Source: Syntrophomonadaceae bacterium
Lineage (GTDB): Bacteria > Bacillota > Dethiobacteria > DTU022 > UBA8154
DNA length: 35,797 nt
Direction: 5' to 3'
Assembly (NCBI GenBank): GCA_003563895.1
Contig: PWTK01000087.1
Location: 1-35,797 of the forward strand
Positions 18,077 to 25,298 of this stretch are shown one piece after another. The position numbers were made by a program, and so were the translations under genes. Each line of letters starts with the position of its first letter. The first letter of the stretch is position 1. The notes beneath the pieces are model-generated. The model did not search any database. It worked only from the letters and a program-made list of their open reading frames with translations, and had not been told where the DNA came from.

Positions 18077-18523
18077 ATGTGTAACGGTTCAATGTCTGAA
18101 TCCCTCAGGCATGCTCAGGAATGCTGCAAGGGAGGTCGCCTGGAACGCTTTACGGAACCCTGTCTTCTGCTTCTGCTCTTTGAGTTGGGGCCGGCCCACG
18201 GCTACCAACTTATCCAGGAGTTGGGTGATTTTGGCTTTGAACCGGACTCACAGGACCCCGGCCTTATTTATCGCCACCTGCGCCGCCTGGAAAAAGAAAA
18301 CATGGTTCGTTCTCGCTGGGAAACAGAAGGATCGGGCCCGGCACGGCGCCTTTATGAGCTGACCAAAGAAGGCCTGGAGCTGCTGGAAAGCTGGAGCATG
18401 GTCATAGAACACAACATGAACATTTTAAGTGTTTTCCTGGAAAGATTCAGGAAGCAGCGAGCGGCCCTTGAATGGGAAGGGATAACGGATACCTCCCCCA
18501 ACCTGGACGAGCCAGAACCATAA
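18077..18523 (+). CDS. PadR-family transcriptional regulator
   Basis: The 148-residue product has the PadR winged-helix domain (about residues 20-105). Family text includes LLFELGPAHGYQLIQEL, GLIYRHLRRLEKENMVRSRWE and GPARRLYELTKEGLELL. The C-terminal helix probably mediates dimerisation. The N-terminus has four Cys (2, 16, 17, 29), unusual for PadR, which could allow metal or redox sensing. A consensus promoter and an ATATGT/ACATAT site precede it, so self-repression is likely. The downstream gene encodes a Cys/His-rich mini-protein, so the pair may form a metal-related module. The ligand is unknown. Confidence 0.88.
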   Translation: MCNGSMSESLRHAQECCKGGRLERFTEPCLLLLLFELGPAHGYQLIQELGDFGFEPDSQDPGLIYRHLRRLEKENMVRSRWETEGSGPARRLYELTKEGLELLESWSMVIEHNMNILSVFLERFRKQRAALEWEGITDTSPNLDEPEP

Positions 18524-18585
18524 AAAACATCCGCAGCAGGTACTTATTATATCCAGCTTTGTTCTTGAAGGGACGAAACATCACA

Positions 18586-18607
18586 TATGATCATACATTA
18601 TGCATAA
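18586..18607 (+). promoter_or_regulatory. Two adjacent palindromes before the Cys/His mini-gene
   Basis: TATGATCATA (18586-18595) and TTATGCATAA (18598-18607) are perfect 10-bp palindromes in the 155-bp gap after padR. They could be regulator half-sites, but their resemblance to the putative PadR site is only partial. Confidence 0.3.
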
Positions 18608-18678
18608 CAAGAAACCCTCATTTCCGAAGCAATTAAATAAATCAACCGGCCACTACCGGGCAAAGGAGGTGTTTATCC

Positions 18679-18882
18679 TTGTGCTGTCATCACACCCCGA
18701 CAGGCTGCTGCTGCACCGGCCATGGTCACGCGATGGGCGTAAGGCGTTTTCTTTCCAAGGAAGAAAAAATTGACCAGCTAAGAAAGTACGCTGAAGACCT
18801 TGAAAAAGAACTGTCGGAAACTAAAAAAAGAATTAAATCCCTGCAGGAAGATGACAAAAACCACCACTGCTGTTGCTGCTAA
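18679..18882 (+). CDS. Cys/His-rich mini-protein with coiled coil
   Basis: The 67-residue product has a Cys/His cluster at the N-terminus (Cys2, Cys3, His4, His5, Cys10-12, His15, His17). A charged heptad-like helix follows (about residues 26-58, LSKEEKIDQLRKYAEDLEKE). It ends in His62-His63-Cys64-67. Both ends look fit for metal binding, with the coiled coil giving dimerisation. The TTG start has AAAGGAGG about 9 nt upstream, and an intrinsic terminator follows. Small proteins of this kind are often encoded beside PadR-type regulators in anaerobes, which is what is seen here. The function is unknown; metal buffering or a regulatory partner is a guess. Confidence 0.8.
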   Translation: MCCHHTPTGCCCTGHGHAMGVRRFLSKEEKIDQLRKYAEDLEKELSETKKRIKSLQEDDKNHHCCCC

Positions 18883-18922
18883 TCTTTTCCTGCCAACAAA
18901 ACAAACAGAAAGAACAAATTTC

Positions 18923-18949
18923 CCGGCTGTCAAACAGCCGGATTTTTTT
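18923..18949 (+). terminator. Intrinsic terminator after the mini-gene
   Basis: CCGGCTGT and ACAGCCGG form a perfect 8-bp stem with a 3-nt loop, followed by seven T (18943-18949). This is a textbook intrinsic terminator 40 bp after the stop. Confidence 0.92.
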
Positions 18950-18979
18950 ATCCCCCAAGCCCGCCCCTGTATTACATGA

Positions 18980-19867
18980 TCAAGAATCCCCGGTGGCTGC
19001 AAAGCGCTTTTTTTTGTCCCAGAGGAGCATGCCTTGAAAATATTCTCTCTCATAGGGAAATCTGCCTTCAACCAGGCGGCTCGCGACATAGAAGCGCACC
19101 TTATCCCTCACTTTTGCATCCACATCCACGGCCATTTGCAGGTATTGCAAAAGCTCTTCTTCCGCCTTTTCAGGCTCCAGCCGTTCAAACCGGTGATGCC
19201 TGAAAAAGCGAAGGCTGGGACGGTATCCCCAGGCATAAAGAAGGTTCAAGGGATAGATGACATCCATGCCCCCGGCCTGCCAGGACTCGCCCACTACCTC
19301 CAGCATAATCTCATCCCTTGCCCGATCTTTCCTCCCGGCAAAAGTGCTTAAATAACCATAACGCTTCGAAGACTCTATGAGTTTCCCCAGGTCCTCAGCG
19401 CTGCTCACCCCAGGGCTCATGGAGGCAAAAGCCAGGTCAAATTTCTCGCTCCATCCCTTTGGCGCAAGATCTATGTCCTGCCAGCGCTCTTGAAACACTT
19501 CAACATTATTTACCCCCTCGGCCGCAGCATTTTCCTGCAGAATTTTCAGCATTTTTTCCGAAGGATCCAGGGCATATACACGCCCCACTCTTTTGGCCAG
19601 AGGCAGAGTGATCGTGCCGGGACCGCAGCCCACATCAATCACAGTGAGCTGGGAAGTCAATACACCTTCGCTTTCCAAAAAATTCAACACCGCTTGCGTC
19701 CTTTTACCGCCCTCCACCCCACCGGCTTTTCTTGCAAAATGGTCTGCCCGCCGATCCCATGGAGAGCCCTCGTCGCTTTTAACCCCTTTTCTTTGCCGGC
19801 GGCTTTCCTTTGCCCTGTTCCATGCCTCTTCCCAAAAGGAGGCATCCAGGATCTTTTCCAGTTCCAT
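18980..19867 (-). CDS. Class I SAM-dependent methyltransferase
   Basis: The 295-residue product has the Rossmann methyltransferase core. Motif I is VIDVGCGPGTITLPLA (about residues 75-90) and the acidic residue after strand 2 is in YALDPSEKML. A PEKAEEELLQYL segment near residue 235 and an N-terminal basic helical region flank the core. The substrate is not evident; small-molecule and cobalamin-related methylation are both possible. The ATG at 19867 has a weak AGGCGAGG-type site about 11 nt upstream. It is convergent with the mini-gene and divergent from abfD. Confidence 0.85.
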   Translation of the reverse strand: MELEKILDASFWEEAWNRAKESRRQRKGVKSDEGSPWDRRADHFARKAGGVEGGKRTQAVLNFLESEGVLTSQLTVIDVGCGPGTITLPLAKRVGRVYALDPSEKMLKILQENAAAEGVNNVEVFQERWQDIDLAPKGWSEKFDLAFASMSPGVSSAEDLGKLIESSKRYGYLSTFAGRKDRARDEIMLEVVGESWQAGGMDVIYPLNLLYAWGYRPSLRFFRHHRFERLEPEKAEEELLQYLQMAVDVDAKVRDKVRFYVASRLVEGRFPYEREYFQGMLLWDKKKRFAATGDS

Positions 19868-19923
19868 AAACGATCAAGCCTCGCCTTCTCCGCCAATTTT
19901 AACAGTTTTGCTTGAGGTATTAA

Positions 19924-19983
19924 AGGTTTTTGAAATTATGCGTAGAAATTAAATATAGGTACAGGTAAAATTTTTAAAAACCT
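19924..19983 (+). promoter_or_regulatory. Inverted repeat in the abfD leader
   Basis: AGGTTTTT (19924-19931) is the inverse of AAAAACCT (19976-19983), with extra pairing just inside. The right arm ends 2 nt before the AAAGGAG ribosome site of abfD, so the stem could affect translation. This is based on sequence inspection only. Confidence 0.35.
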
Positions 19984-20000
19984 CCAAAGGAGTGGTAAAG

Positions 20001-21446
20001 ATGGCCCTTATTGAAAGCGGCGACTATTATCGTTTTATCGAAGAGCTCAATGCCAACGTATACGTTAACGGCAAAAAGGTGGAAAAGCTGCTGACCCATC
20101 CCGTCACCAAAACAGTCGTCGATGCCACAGCGAAAATATATGAACTGGCCCAGGATCCCCGCTATGAAGATGTCATGACGGCCACCTCTCACCTGAGCGG
20201 GGAGAAGGTGAACCGCAACCTGCACATCAGCCGCAGCACCGAAGACCTGGAAAAAAGAGCTGAAATGGCCCTCCTCACCTCGCAAAAGCTGGGCACCTGC
20301 AACTACCGCTGCGTCGGTGCCGATGCCCTGAACTCCCTGGCCAGTGTGGTCTTCGAGATCGACCGCGACAAAGGGACTTCCTACCAGGATCGATTCAACC
20401 GCTTCCTGGAAGAGGCCCAAAAAAATGACTGGGCCATAAGCGGTGCGGTTACCGATGCCAAAGGAGACAGGCAGAAAAGAATTTCGGAAGAAGACCCCGA
20501 TATGTATGTGCATATCGCCGATGAAAGGGAAGACGGTATTGTCGTCAGGGGAGCCAAGCTGCACCAAAGCGGCGCCATAGCGGCACACTATACCCTGGTG
20601 ATCCCCGGGGGAGCGCTGCGCCCCGGCGAAGAAAAATTCGCCGCAGCCTTTGTCGTGCCCAACAGCGCTCCCGGTTTAACGTACATCACCCAGTACAATC
20701 CCTATTCGGCCGAGAGGGAAGTTTGCGAAGATCCCAAGGAACTGGGCAACCCCCGCTACGGCCAACGAGAGACGTGCATGATGATTTTCGAAGATGTATT
20801 CATTCCTTGGGAGCACGTATTTATGTGTGGAGAAGCAGAGTATGCAGCAAAATGCATCACCCGCTTCGCCAAGATACACCGCATGAACTGCGGCGGGGCC
20901 TGCAAGGTGGGATATGCCGATATTATTATCGGCGCCAGCATGCTGGCATCCGAGTACACCGGAACCACCAAGGCTTCCCACATCCGGGAAATGCTGACGG
21001 AAATGGTGCGGCTTTCGGAAACGGCCCATGCCGCCACCATTGCCGCTTCCGTTAAAGGCAGGGAAGAACCGGAAGGTTCCGGGATCTATATGCCCGACGA
21101 CCTGTTCGGAAACGTGGCCAAGATCACCACGGCAGATAATTTCTGGAAAATTATGTCCTTGGCCGGGGACATTGCCGGAGGGCTGGTTGTGACCGCCCCC
21201 TCCATGAAAGATTTAAAAAACCCTGAGACCGGGCCTTATGTAGAAAAGTACCTGCGTGCAGCAGCGCCTGCCGACAAACGCCTGCGGATCACGAAAGTCC
21301 TGCAGAACTGGACGGCCGGCTTGCATGGACCGGGCACCTGGCACGGAGCCGGTTCTCCGCAGGCCCAGAAAATCTCCCTTTACCGGGTGACCGACTGGGA
21401 AGAAAAGAAAAATATTGCCCGGGAAATAGCGGAACTGGAAGAGTGA
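20001..21446 (+). CDS. abfD: 4-hydroxybutyryl-CoA dehydratase / vinylacetyl-CoA isomerase
   Basis: The 481-residue product matches the FAD and 4Fe-4S radical dehydratase that converts 4-hydroxybutyryl-CoA to crotonyl-CoA. The cluster ligands are Cys100-x3-Cys104 in GTCNYRCVG and His293 in KIHRMNCGGACKVG, followed by Cys297 and Cys301. Family text REDGIVVRGAK, HQSGAIAAH, DIAGGLVVT and HGAGSPQAQ is present. The flavin monooxygenase HpaB relatives lack the CxxxC pair, which supports the dehydratase. In known enzymes, as I recall, His and the fourth ligand Cys are 7 apart; here Cys301 is 8 away. The ATG at 20001 has AAAGGAG 8 nt upstream. A 51-bp relic of its 3' end occurs at 22412. Confidence 0.9.
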   Translation: MALIESGDYYRFIEELNANVYVNGKKVEKLLTHPVTKTVVDATAKIYELAQDPRYEDVMTATSHLSGEKVNRNLHISRSTEDLEKRAEMALLTSQKLGTCNYRCVGADALNSLASVVFEIDRDKGTSYQDRFNRFLEEAQKNDWAISGAVTDAKGDRQKRISEEDPDMYVHIADEREDGIVVRGAKLHQSGAIAAHYTLVIPGGALRPGEEKFAAAFVVPNSAPGLTYITQYNPYSAEREVCEDPKELGNPRYGQRETCMMIFEDVFIPWEHVFMCGEAEYAAKCITRFAKIHRMNCGGACKVGYADIIIGASMLASEYTGTTKASHIREMLTEMVRLSETAHAATIAASVKGREEPEGSGIYMPDDLFGNVAKITTADNFWKIMSLAGDIAGGLVVTAPSMKDLKNPETGPYVEKYLRAAAPADKRLRITKVLQNWTAGLHGPGTWHGAGSPQAQKISLYRVTDWEEKKNIAREIAELEE

Positions 21447-21833
21447 AAGGAAAACCGGCATCCCGGTTAATGAGCTGCCAGCCGGCGACCGATTCGGCTC
21501 CAGGGCCCATCCGGGGCATTGGAATCCTGCAGGGGTTCACCCTTTTGACACGCTGAAACAAAAGGCGGCTCAAGGCGCGGCATTTAAGGAACTCCATCAC
21601 TTCCGCTCAAGGGGGCACCGGGCTTCTTTAAAAAGCTGCACCCCCTTCTATCCAGAGGCAGTGCAAAAGCAGGGCAGCCCGGGGGCAGCAAAAGCCCCCA
21701 CCGGCTAACCATCGAGCAGTCGGCTGTCCAATCATTGGGTAGTCGGCCTCTCACACGGCTCTCCATACCGTTCAGTATGCGATGGTTTAATGGTTTTGCA
21801 GAAGAACCTCGTATCTTTTGAAGCAAGCGAAAT
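21447..21833. other. Gap after abfD
   Basis: No gene is visible. A short AACCGG-catc-CCGGTT hairpin follows the abfD stop, without a T run. The hairpin CATAC-cgttca-GTATG at 21765-21780 is conserved in the second duplication copy. Confidence 0.4.
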
Positions 21834-21869
21834 AAAAGAACTCTTCCCTTCGAAGGAAGAGTTCTTTTT
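21834..21869 (-). terminator. Bidirectional terminator after lipoprotein gene 1
   Basis: AAAAGAACTCTTCC is the inverse of GGAAGAGTTCTTTT around a small loop, with T runs on both strands. It lies about 70 bp beyond the stop of the minus-strand lipoprotein gene. Confidence 0.85.
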
Positions 21870-21939
21870 AAAAACCATGCAACCGCGAATGCCCTTTCCT
21901 GGATACAGCCTCTGTTCTCTCTTGCCTGGAAATGTCACA

Positions 21940-22314
21940 TTAATTCAGCGCGTCTTCTACAGCCTCCATAATCCCCAAGGACGTGTCGGTCGCATCGGTT
22001 ACCACATCCACATCGGTGCTCTGTGCGGCGATGATATCCTGCGGAATCTGCTCAAAAGCCGGCTCGGCGATGCCGTCTGTTTCCTCATGCTCGAGGATCT
22101 GGATGTCTGTTATTTCGTCGTTGACCACGGTGACCTGCACCCGGATGGGCACATCCTCGTTATAGCCCATTCCCTCTCCCTCTAAAACCTGCTCGTCGTT
22201 CACGGGCTCTTCGTCCGGAGCGTGCGGATCAACCGCATCATCCGGAGCACAGCCAAACAGCGCAAACGCCAGAATGAGAGCCGCTCCCAGTGCCAACCAC
22301 TTTTTAAAATCCAA
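21940..22314 (-). CDS. FMN-binding-domain-like lipoprotein, copy 1
   Basis: The 124-residue product begins with a lipoprotein signal peptide (KKWLALGAALILAFALFGC), so Cys22 would be lipidated and the protein anchored outside the membrane. An acidic linker and a small FMN_bind-type domain follow (about residues 50-124), with VPIRVQVTVVNDEITDIQI and a C-terminal DVVTDATDTS. In covalently flavinylated relatives the motif is D-x-x-S/T-G-A-T; here Gly is Asp but the acceptor Thr remains. The TTG start at 22314 has GGAGGGG upstream, and a TTTACA-17-TATAGT promoter precedes it. It duplicates the gene at 22684-23055. A role in extracellular electron transfer is plausible but unproven. Confidence 0.8.
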   Translation of the reverse strand: MDFKKWLALGAALILAFALFGCAPDDAVDPHAPDEEPVNDEQVLEGEGMGYNEDVPIRVQVTVVNDEITDIQILEHEETDGIAEPAFEQIPQDIIAAQSTDVDVVTDATDTSLGIMEAVEDALN

Positions 22315-22367
22315 AAAACAACCCCTCCTTTTTTAGTTTTGGTTTTGTCCTTTCCTTACCTAAGTAT

Positions 22368-22396
22368 ACTATAACTTATTCAAAAATCCTTGTAAA
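22368..22396 (-). promoter_or_regulatory. Promoter of lipoprotein gene 1
   Basis: On the minus strand TTTACA (22391-22396) and TATAGT (22368-22373) are separated by 17 bp, each one base from consensus. The arrangement is conserved in gene 2. Confidence 0.75.
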
Positions 22397-22411
22397 TATT
22401 AAAAAAAGATA

Positions 22412-22462
22412 AAACAACCCCGAAACCGGGGCTTATGCAGAAAAGCACCTGCGAACAGCAGC
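22412..22462 (+). pseudogene. Relic of the abfD 3' region
   Basis: These 51 bases align without gaps to abfD 21215-21265 with about 43 identical positions, including the shared blocks CTTATG, AGAAAAG and ACCTGCG. No reading frame is maintained around them. The relic marks the left edge of the second copy of the tandem duplication. Confidence 0.8.
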
Positions 22463-22587
22463 ATCTCGTATTCTTTGGGAGGCTGGAGAGGGGCAGCCGA
22501 TCTTTCACACGGCTATCCATACCGTTCAGTATGCGGAGGCTCAACTTTTTTAGCAGCGGGACCTTGTATTTTTAGGGCAAGCAAGAG

Positions 22588-22625
22588 AAAAGAACTCCTC
22601 CCTTTGAAGGGAAGAGTTCTTTTTT
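22588..22625 (-). terminator. Bidirectional terminator after lipoprotein gene 2
   Basis: AAAAGAACTCCTCCCTT pairs with AAGGGAAGAGTTCTTTT (one mismatch, 2-nt loop), with T runs on both strands. It is homologous to the terminator at 21834-21869. Confidence 0.85.
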
Positions 22626-22683
22626 AAGCCAGGCAACATTTTTACTATACAGCCGCTGTTCTCTATTGCCTGCACGTATCACA

Positions 22684-23055
22684 TTAATTCAGCGCGTCTT
22701 CTACAGCCTCCATAATCCCCAAGGACGTTTTGGTCGCATCGGTTACCACATCCACATCGGTGCTCTGGGCGGCGATGATAGCCTCCGGTATTTGCTCATA
22801 AGCCGGCTCGTAAAAGCCCTCCGTTTCCTCATGCTCGAGGATCTGGATGTCTGTTATTTCGTCGTTGACCACGGTAACCTGCACCCGGATGGGCACATCC
22901 TCGTTATAGCCCATTCCCTCCCCCTCTAAAACCTGCTCGTCGTTCACGGGCTCGGGGGCTTCCTCCTCCGGTATCGGTGCCGGCTCGCACCCGGCAAAAG
23001 AGACAACCACCAGCATGAAAGCCGCTCCCAGTGCCAACCACTTTTTAAAATCCAA
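22684..23055 (-). CDS. FMN-binding-domain-like lipoprotein, copy 2
   Basis: This 123-residue paralogue of the preceding lipoprotein has the lipobox SFAGC after KKWLALGAAFMLVVV. The central block from PVNDEQVLEGEGMG to QILEHEET is identical in both. Differences cluster in the signal peptide, the acidic linker and the segment after HEET. The C-terminus again reads DVVTDATKTS, so the Gly-to-Asp change predates the duplication or is selected. The start is the TTG at 23055, with AGGAGGGG about 7 nt upstream; the frame stays open further upstream but without a site. An 8-Cys ferredoxin gene lies upstream on the same strand behind its own terminator. Confidence 0.8.
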   Translation of the reverse strand: MDFKKWLALGAAFMLVVVSFAGCEPAPIPEEEAPEPVNDEQVLEGEGMGYNEDVPIRVQVTVVNDEITDIQILEHEETEGFYEPAYEQIPEAIIAAQSTDVDVVTDATKTSLGIMEAVEDALN

Positions 23056-23101
23056 AATTAACCCCTCCTTTTTAAAAATATATCCTTGCACTGCTTCATA
23101 T

Positions 23102-23130
23102 ACTACAACTTATTAAAAAATCCTTGTAAA
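23102..23130 (-). promoter_or_regulatory. Promoter of lipoprotein gene 2
   Basis: On the minus strand TTTACA (23125-23130) and TGTAGT (23102-23107) are 17 bp apart. The -10 box is weaker than in copy 1 (TATAGT), so the two genes may be expressed at different levels. Confidence 0.65.
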
Positions 23131-23152
23131 TTTAATGTAAAGTATAAAATAA

Positions 23153-23179
23153 GTGCGCCGCCTCCTTGAAGCGGCGCAC
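23153..23179 (-). terminator. Intrinsic terminator of the ferredoxin gene
   Basis: GTGCGCCGC and GCGGCGCAC form a perfect 9-bp stem with a 9-nt loop; T-rich sequence follows on the minus strand. It lies about 47 bp beyond the ferredoxin stop. Confidence 0.8.
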
Positions 23180-23225
23180 CGAATTCCACGCGGATCAAGT
23201 TCTACCTGCTATCTATAAACCGACT

Positions 23226-23402
23226 CTATTCTTCCCCTTCTTCAATGGCTTCTTCCGGACACTCGTCTATGCAGCTGCCGCAATCAGTGCACTCCTCTTC
23301 GTCGACTACTGCAATGTCATCCACCGTTATTGCTTCCGTGGGGCAGACATCTTCGCAACAACCACATCCGTTACACTTGTCGGCAATAATTTTGACTGGC
23401 AA
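23226..23402 (-). CDS. Small 2[4Fe-4S] ferredoxin
   Basis: This 58-residue clostridial-type ferredoxin carries two C-x2-C-x2-C-x3-C-P clusters. In the first, CNGCGCCEDVCP, the third ligand is the second Cys of a CC pair. The second is CTDCGSCIDECP. The product begins MPVKIIADK and ends with an acidic tail. The TTG start at 23402 has GGAGGGG about 6 nt upstream, and the stop is TAG at 23226. It shuttles low-potential electrons between cytoplasmic oxidoreductases; AOR in this window is one possible partner. It is monocistronic, with its own terminator. Confidence 0.92.
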   Translation of the reverse strand: MPVKIIADKCNGCGCCEDVCPTEAITVDDIAVVDEEECTDCGSCIDECPEEAIEEGEE

Positions 23403-23621
23403 ATTATTCCCCTCCCAGATCAGGTATTGTGGATAATGCTCAAACCATTATTTATTAAAGCACATTTCCCCCTGCTCGTCAACAACTTTTAAAAAACTCT
23501 TTCTGCTGCGGCATGCAGAAGCTTTACACGTCGGTTCGTTTCAACAACCCCCACCGAACCCGCTTGTTCCCCTTTAAGAAAAGCTCGCTTTCTGTTAAAC
23601 TATGTTCACGGGAAGGGGAAG

Positions 23622-25181
23622 ATGCCGGTGCACGAGAGGAATAAGTTCTTTTTTTTGCTGCCCCTGGGCAGCACCTTTTTGCTAATCATGAGTTTTCCCG
23701 AATTTAACCTCGGCTTTCTCGGCTGGGCGGCGCTTCTTCCGCTTTTCATCTACTGCGCCGGGGAAACAACTGATTTTAAAAAAGCTTTTGGGGCCGGTTT
23801 CCTGGCAGGATTGCCTTTTTTCCTTTACCTTTATGCATACCTGGCGCTTTCTATCAACTTCGTGCTTCCTTTTGTTTACGGTTTGCTGGTCGTCCTCATT
23901 TCCTCCGTTTACTCGGCCGCGTTTTACGGGCTTTTTGCCCTCTTTTTTCACCTGCTCTGGCAAAAGGCCCCCCTCTACGTCTTCGTGCCGGGGATCCCTT
24001 CCGGATGGGTGCTTTCCGAATACCTTCGATCCCTGGGACTCCTGGGCCATACCGGGGGCTACCTGGGATACAGCCAAACCCATTATCCCGTTCTGCTCCA
24101 GATCACGGGGACCTACGGCTATTGGGGGCTGGCGTTCTCCATGGTGCTCTTTCAGGTGCTGCTTTTCCTCCTCATCTATCCTTTTATTCAAGCGAAACGC
24201 GACGGTAAAGTCATGGAAAAGCGCCGCAGGGCTCTCACTTTCACCTCTCTGCTTCTTCTGCTCTTCATCGGAGCCGGGCTGGTGGTGCCCTTGTTTTTTG
24301 AAACAGCGCGCAAGGAGAATCCCTTGCGCATTGCGCTCGTACAGGGCAACATTCCCCAGGAAAGGGTTCTGGATCCATCGTATGCGGAAAACAACTTCAG
24401 GCAGTACCTGCGCTTAACCGAGAAGGCGGCAGCACATTACGGAGAACTAGACCTGGTGGTGTGGCCGGAAACCGTCTTCTCCACCAGTGTAGCCCGCCAA
24501 TTTCCCGACGCCCGCTATGAGCTGTACAGGCTTTCCCAAATGACCGGGGCGCCGATACTGTTCGGGGCCATGTACCGAGACGAAGAAAGCGCAGCCGAAC
24601 ACAACTCTATACTGCTGCAAAAACCGGGAGAACCCCTCGATATGGAAGAACGCTACGACAAAATCAGGCTTGTCCCCCTGGCCGAATATTTTCCCTTTCC
24701 TTCGTTGTTTGACTCATTCAATATGGATTTGGCACCGGGCCGCTATACACCTGGAACTGAAGCTCATGTCTTCCAGCTGCCCGATTTCAGAGTGGGGGGC
24801 ATTATCTGCTTTGAATCGTATTTTTCCCAACCCGCGTTGGACACCGTTCGCCAAGGTGCAGAACATCTTTTTGTTTTGAGCAATGACGCCTGGTTTTTGG
24901 ACAGTATCGGCCTCGATCAACATGCGCAGGTGGCGGCCATACGGGCGGCAGAGTTGGGAATGGGAGTGACCCAGGTGGCCAATACCGGCTATACCCTCTC
25001 CTATGATCACACTGGAAAGCCTGTCGTCGTCCTCCCGCCACTCCAGGAGGGAACAGCTCTTCTGGAAACCAATTTTCAAACACACCGCACCCTTTATGCT
25101 GTTTGGGGTGACTATTTCCTCTACGTCTGCCTGTTCCTGCTGGGAGTTTCTTTTTGCACGGTTGGGAGAAAGCCAGGGTAA
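23622..25181 (+). CDS. lnt: Apolipoprotein N-acyltransferase
   Basis: The 519-residue product has about seven hydrophobic segments: six in the N-terminal 215 residues and one at the C-terminus. A nitrilase-fold domain lies between them. The catalytic triad is Glu283 in VVWPET, Lys347 in RYDKIRLVPLAEYFPFP and Cys396 in GGIICFES, as in known Lnt. The enzyme adds a third acyl chain to the N-terminal Cys of mature lipoproteins at the outer face of the cytoplasmic membrane. Lnt is standard in Proteobacteria and patchier in Gram-positive lineages. GGAAGGGGAAG precedes the ATG. The two lipoprotein genes directly upstream are natural substrates. Confidence 0.93.
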   Translation: MPVHERNKFFFLLPLGSTFLLIMSFPEFNLGFLGWAALLPLFIYCAGETTDFKKAFGAGFLAGLPFFLYLYAYLALSINFVLPFVYGLLVVLISSVYSAAFYGLFALFFHLLWQKAPLYVFVPGIPSGWVLSEYLRSLGLLGHTGGYLGYSQTHYPVLLQITGTYGYWGLAFSMVLFQVLLFLLIYPFIQAKRDGKVMEKRRRALTFTSLLLLLFIGAGLVVPLFFETARKENPLRIALVQGNIPQERVLDPSYAENNFRQYLRLTEKAAAHYGELDLVVWPETVFSTSVARQFPDARYELYRLSQMTGAPILFGAMYRDEESAAEHNSILLQKPGEPLDMEERYDKIRLVPLAEYFPFPSLFDSFNMDLAPGRYTPGTEAHVFQLPDFRVGGIICFESYFSQPALDTVRQGAEHLFVLSNDAWFLDSIGLDQHAQVAAIRAAELGMGVTQVANTGYTLSYDHTGKPVVVLPPLQEGTALLETNFQTHRTLYAVWGDYFLYVCLFLLGVSFCTVGRKPG

Positions 25182-25298
25182 TCCCTGCCGCCCTTTGCCG
25201 CGTCAGGTACTGCCTTCCACAATAAAGCCGCCCTGATGCAGGCTGCTCAACACATAAAAACGAAAACCGGCAACCTTGGCTGAAAAGGGGGTGAGATA

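Larger units (their letters stand above)
21215..23135. repeat. Tandem duplication covering the abfD 3' end and a lipoprotein gene
   Basis: Copy A runs from the abfD 3' part (21215) through a terminator (21834), lipoprotein gene 1 and its promoter to about 22400. Copy B runs from an abfD relic (22412-22462) through a second terminator (22588), lipoprotein gene 2 and its promoter to about 23135. Copy B lacks roughly 450 bp between the abfD relic and the segment CCATACCGTTCAGTATGCG, which both copies share. Confidence 0.8.
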
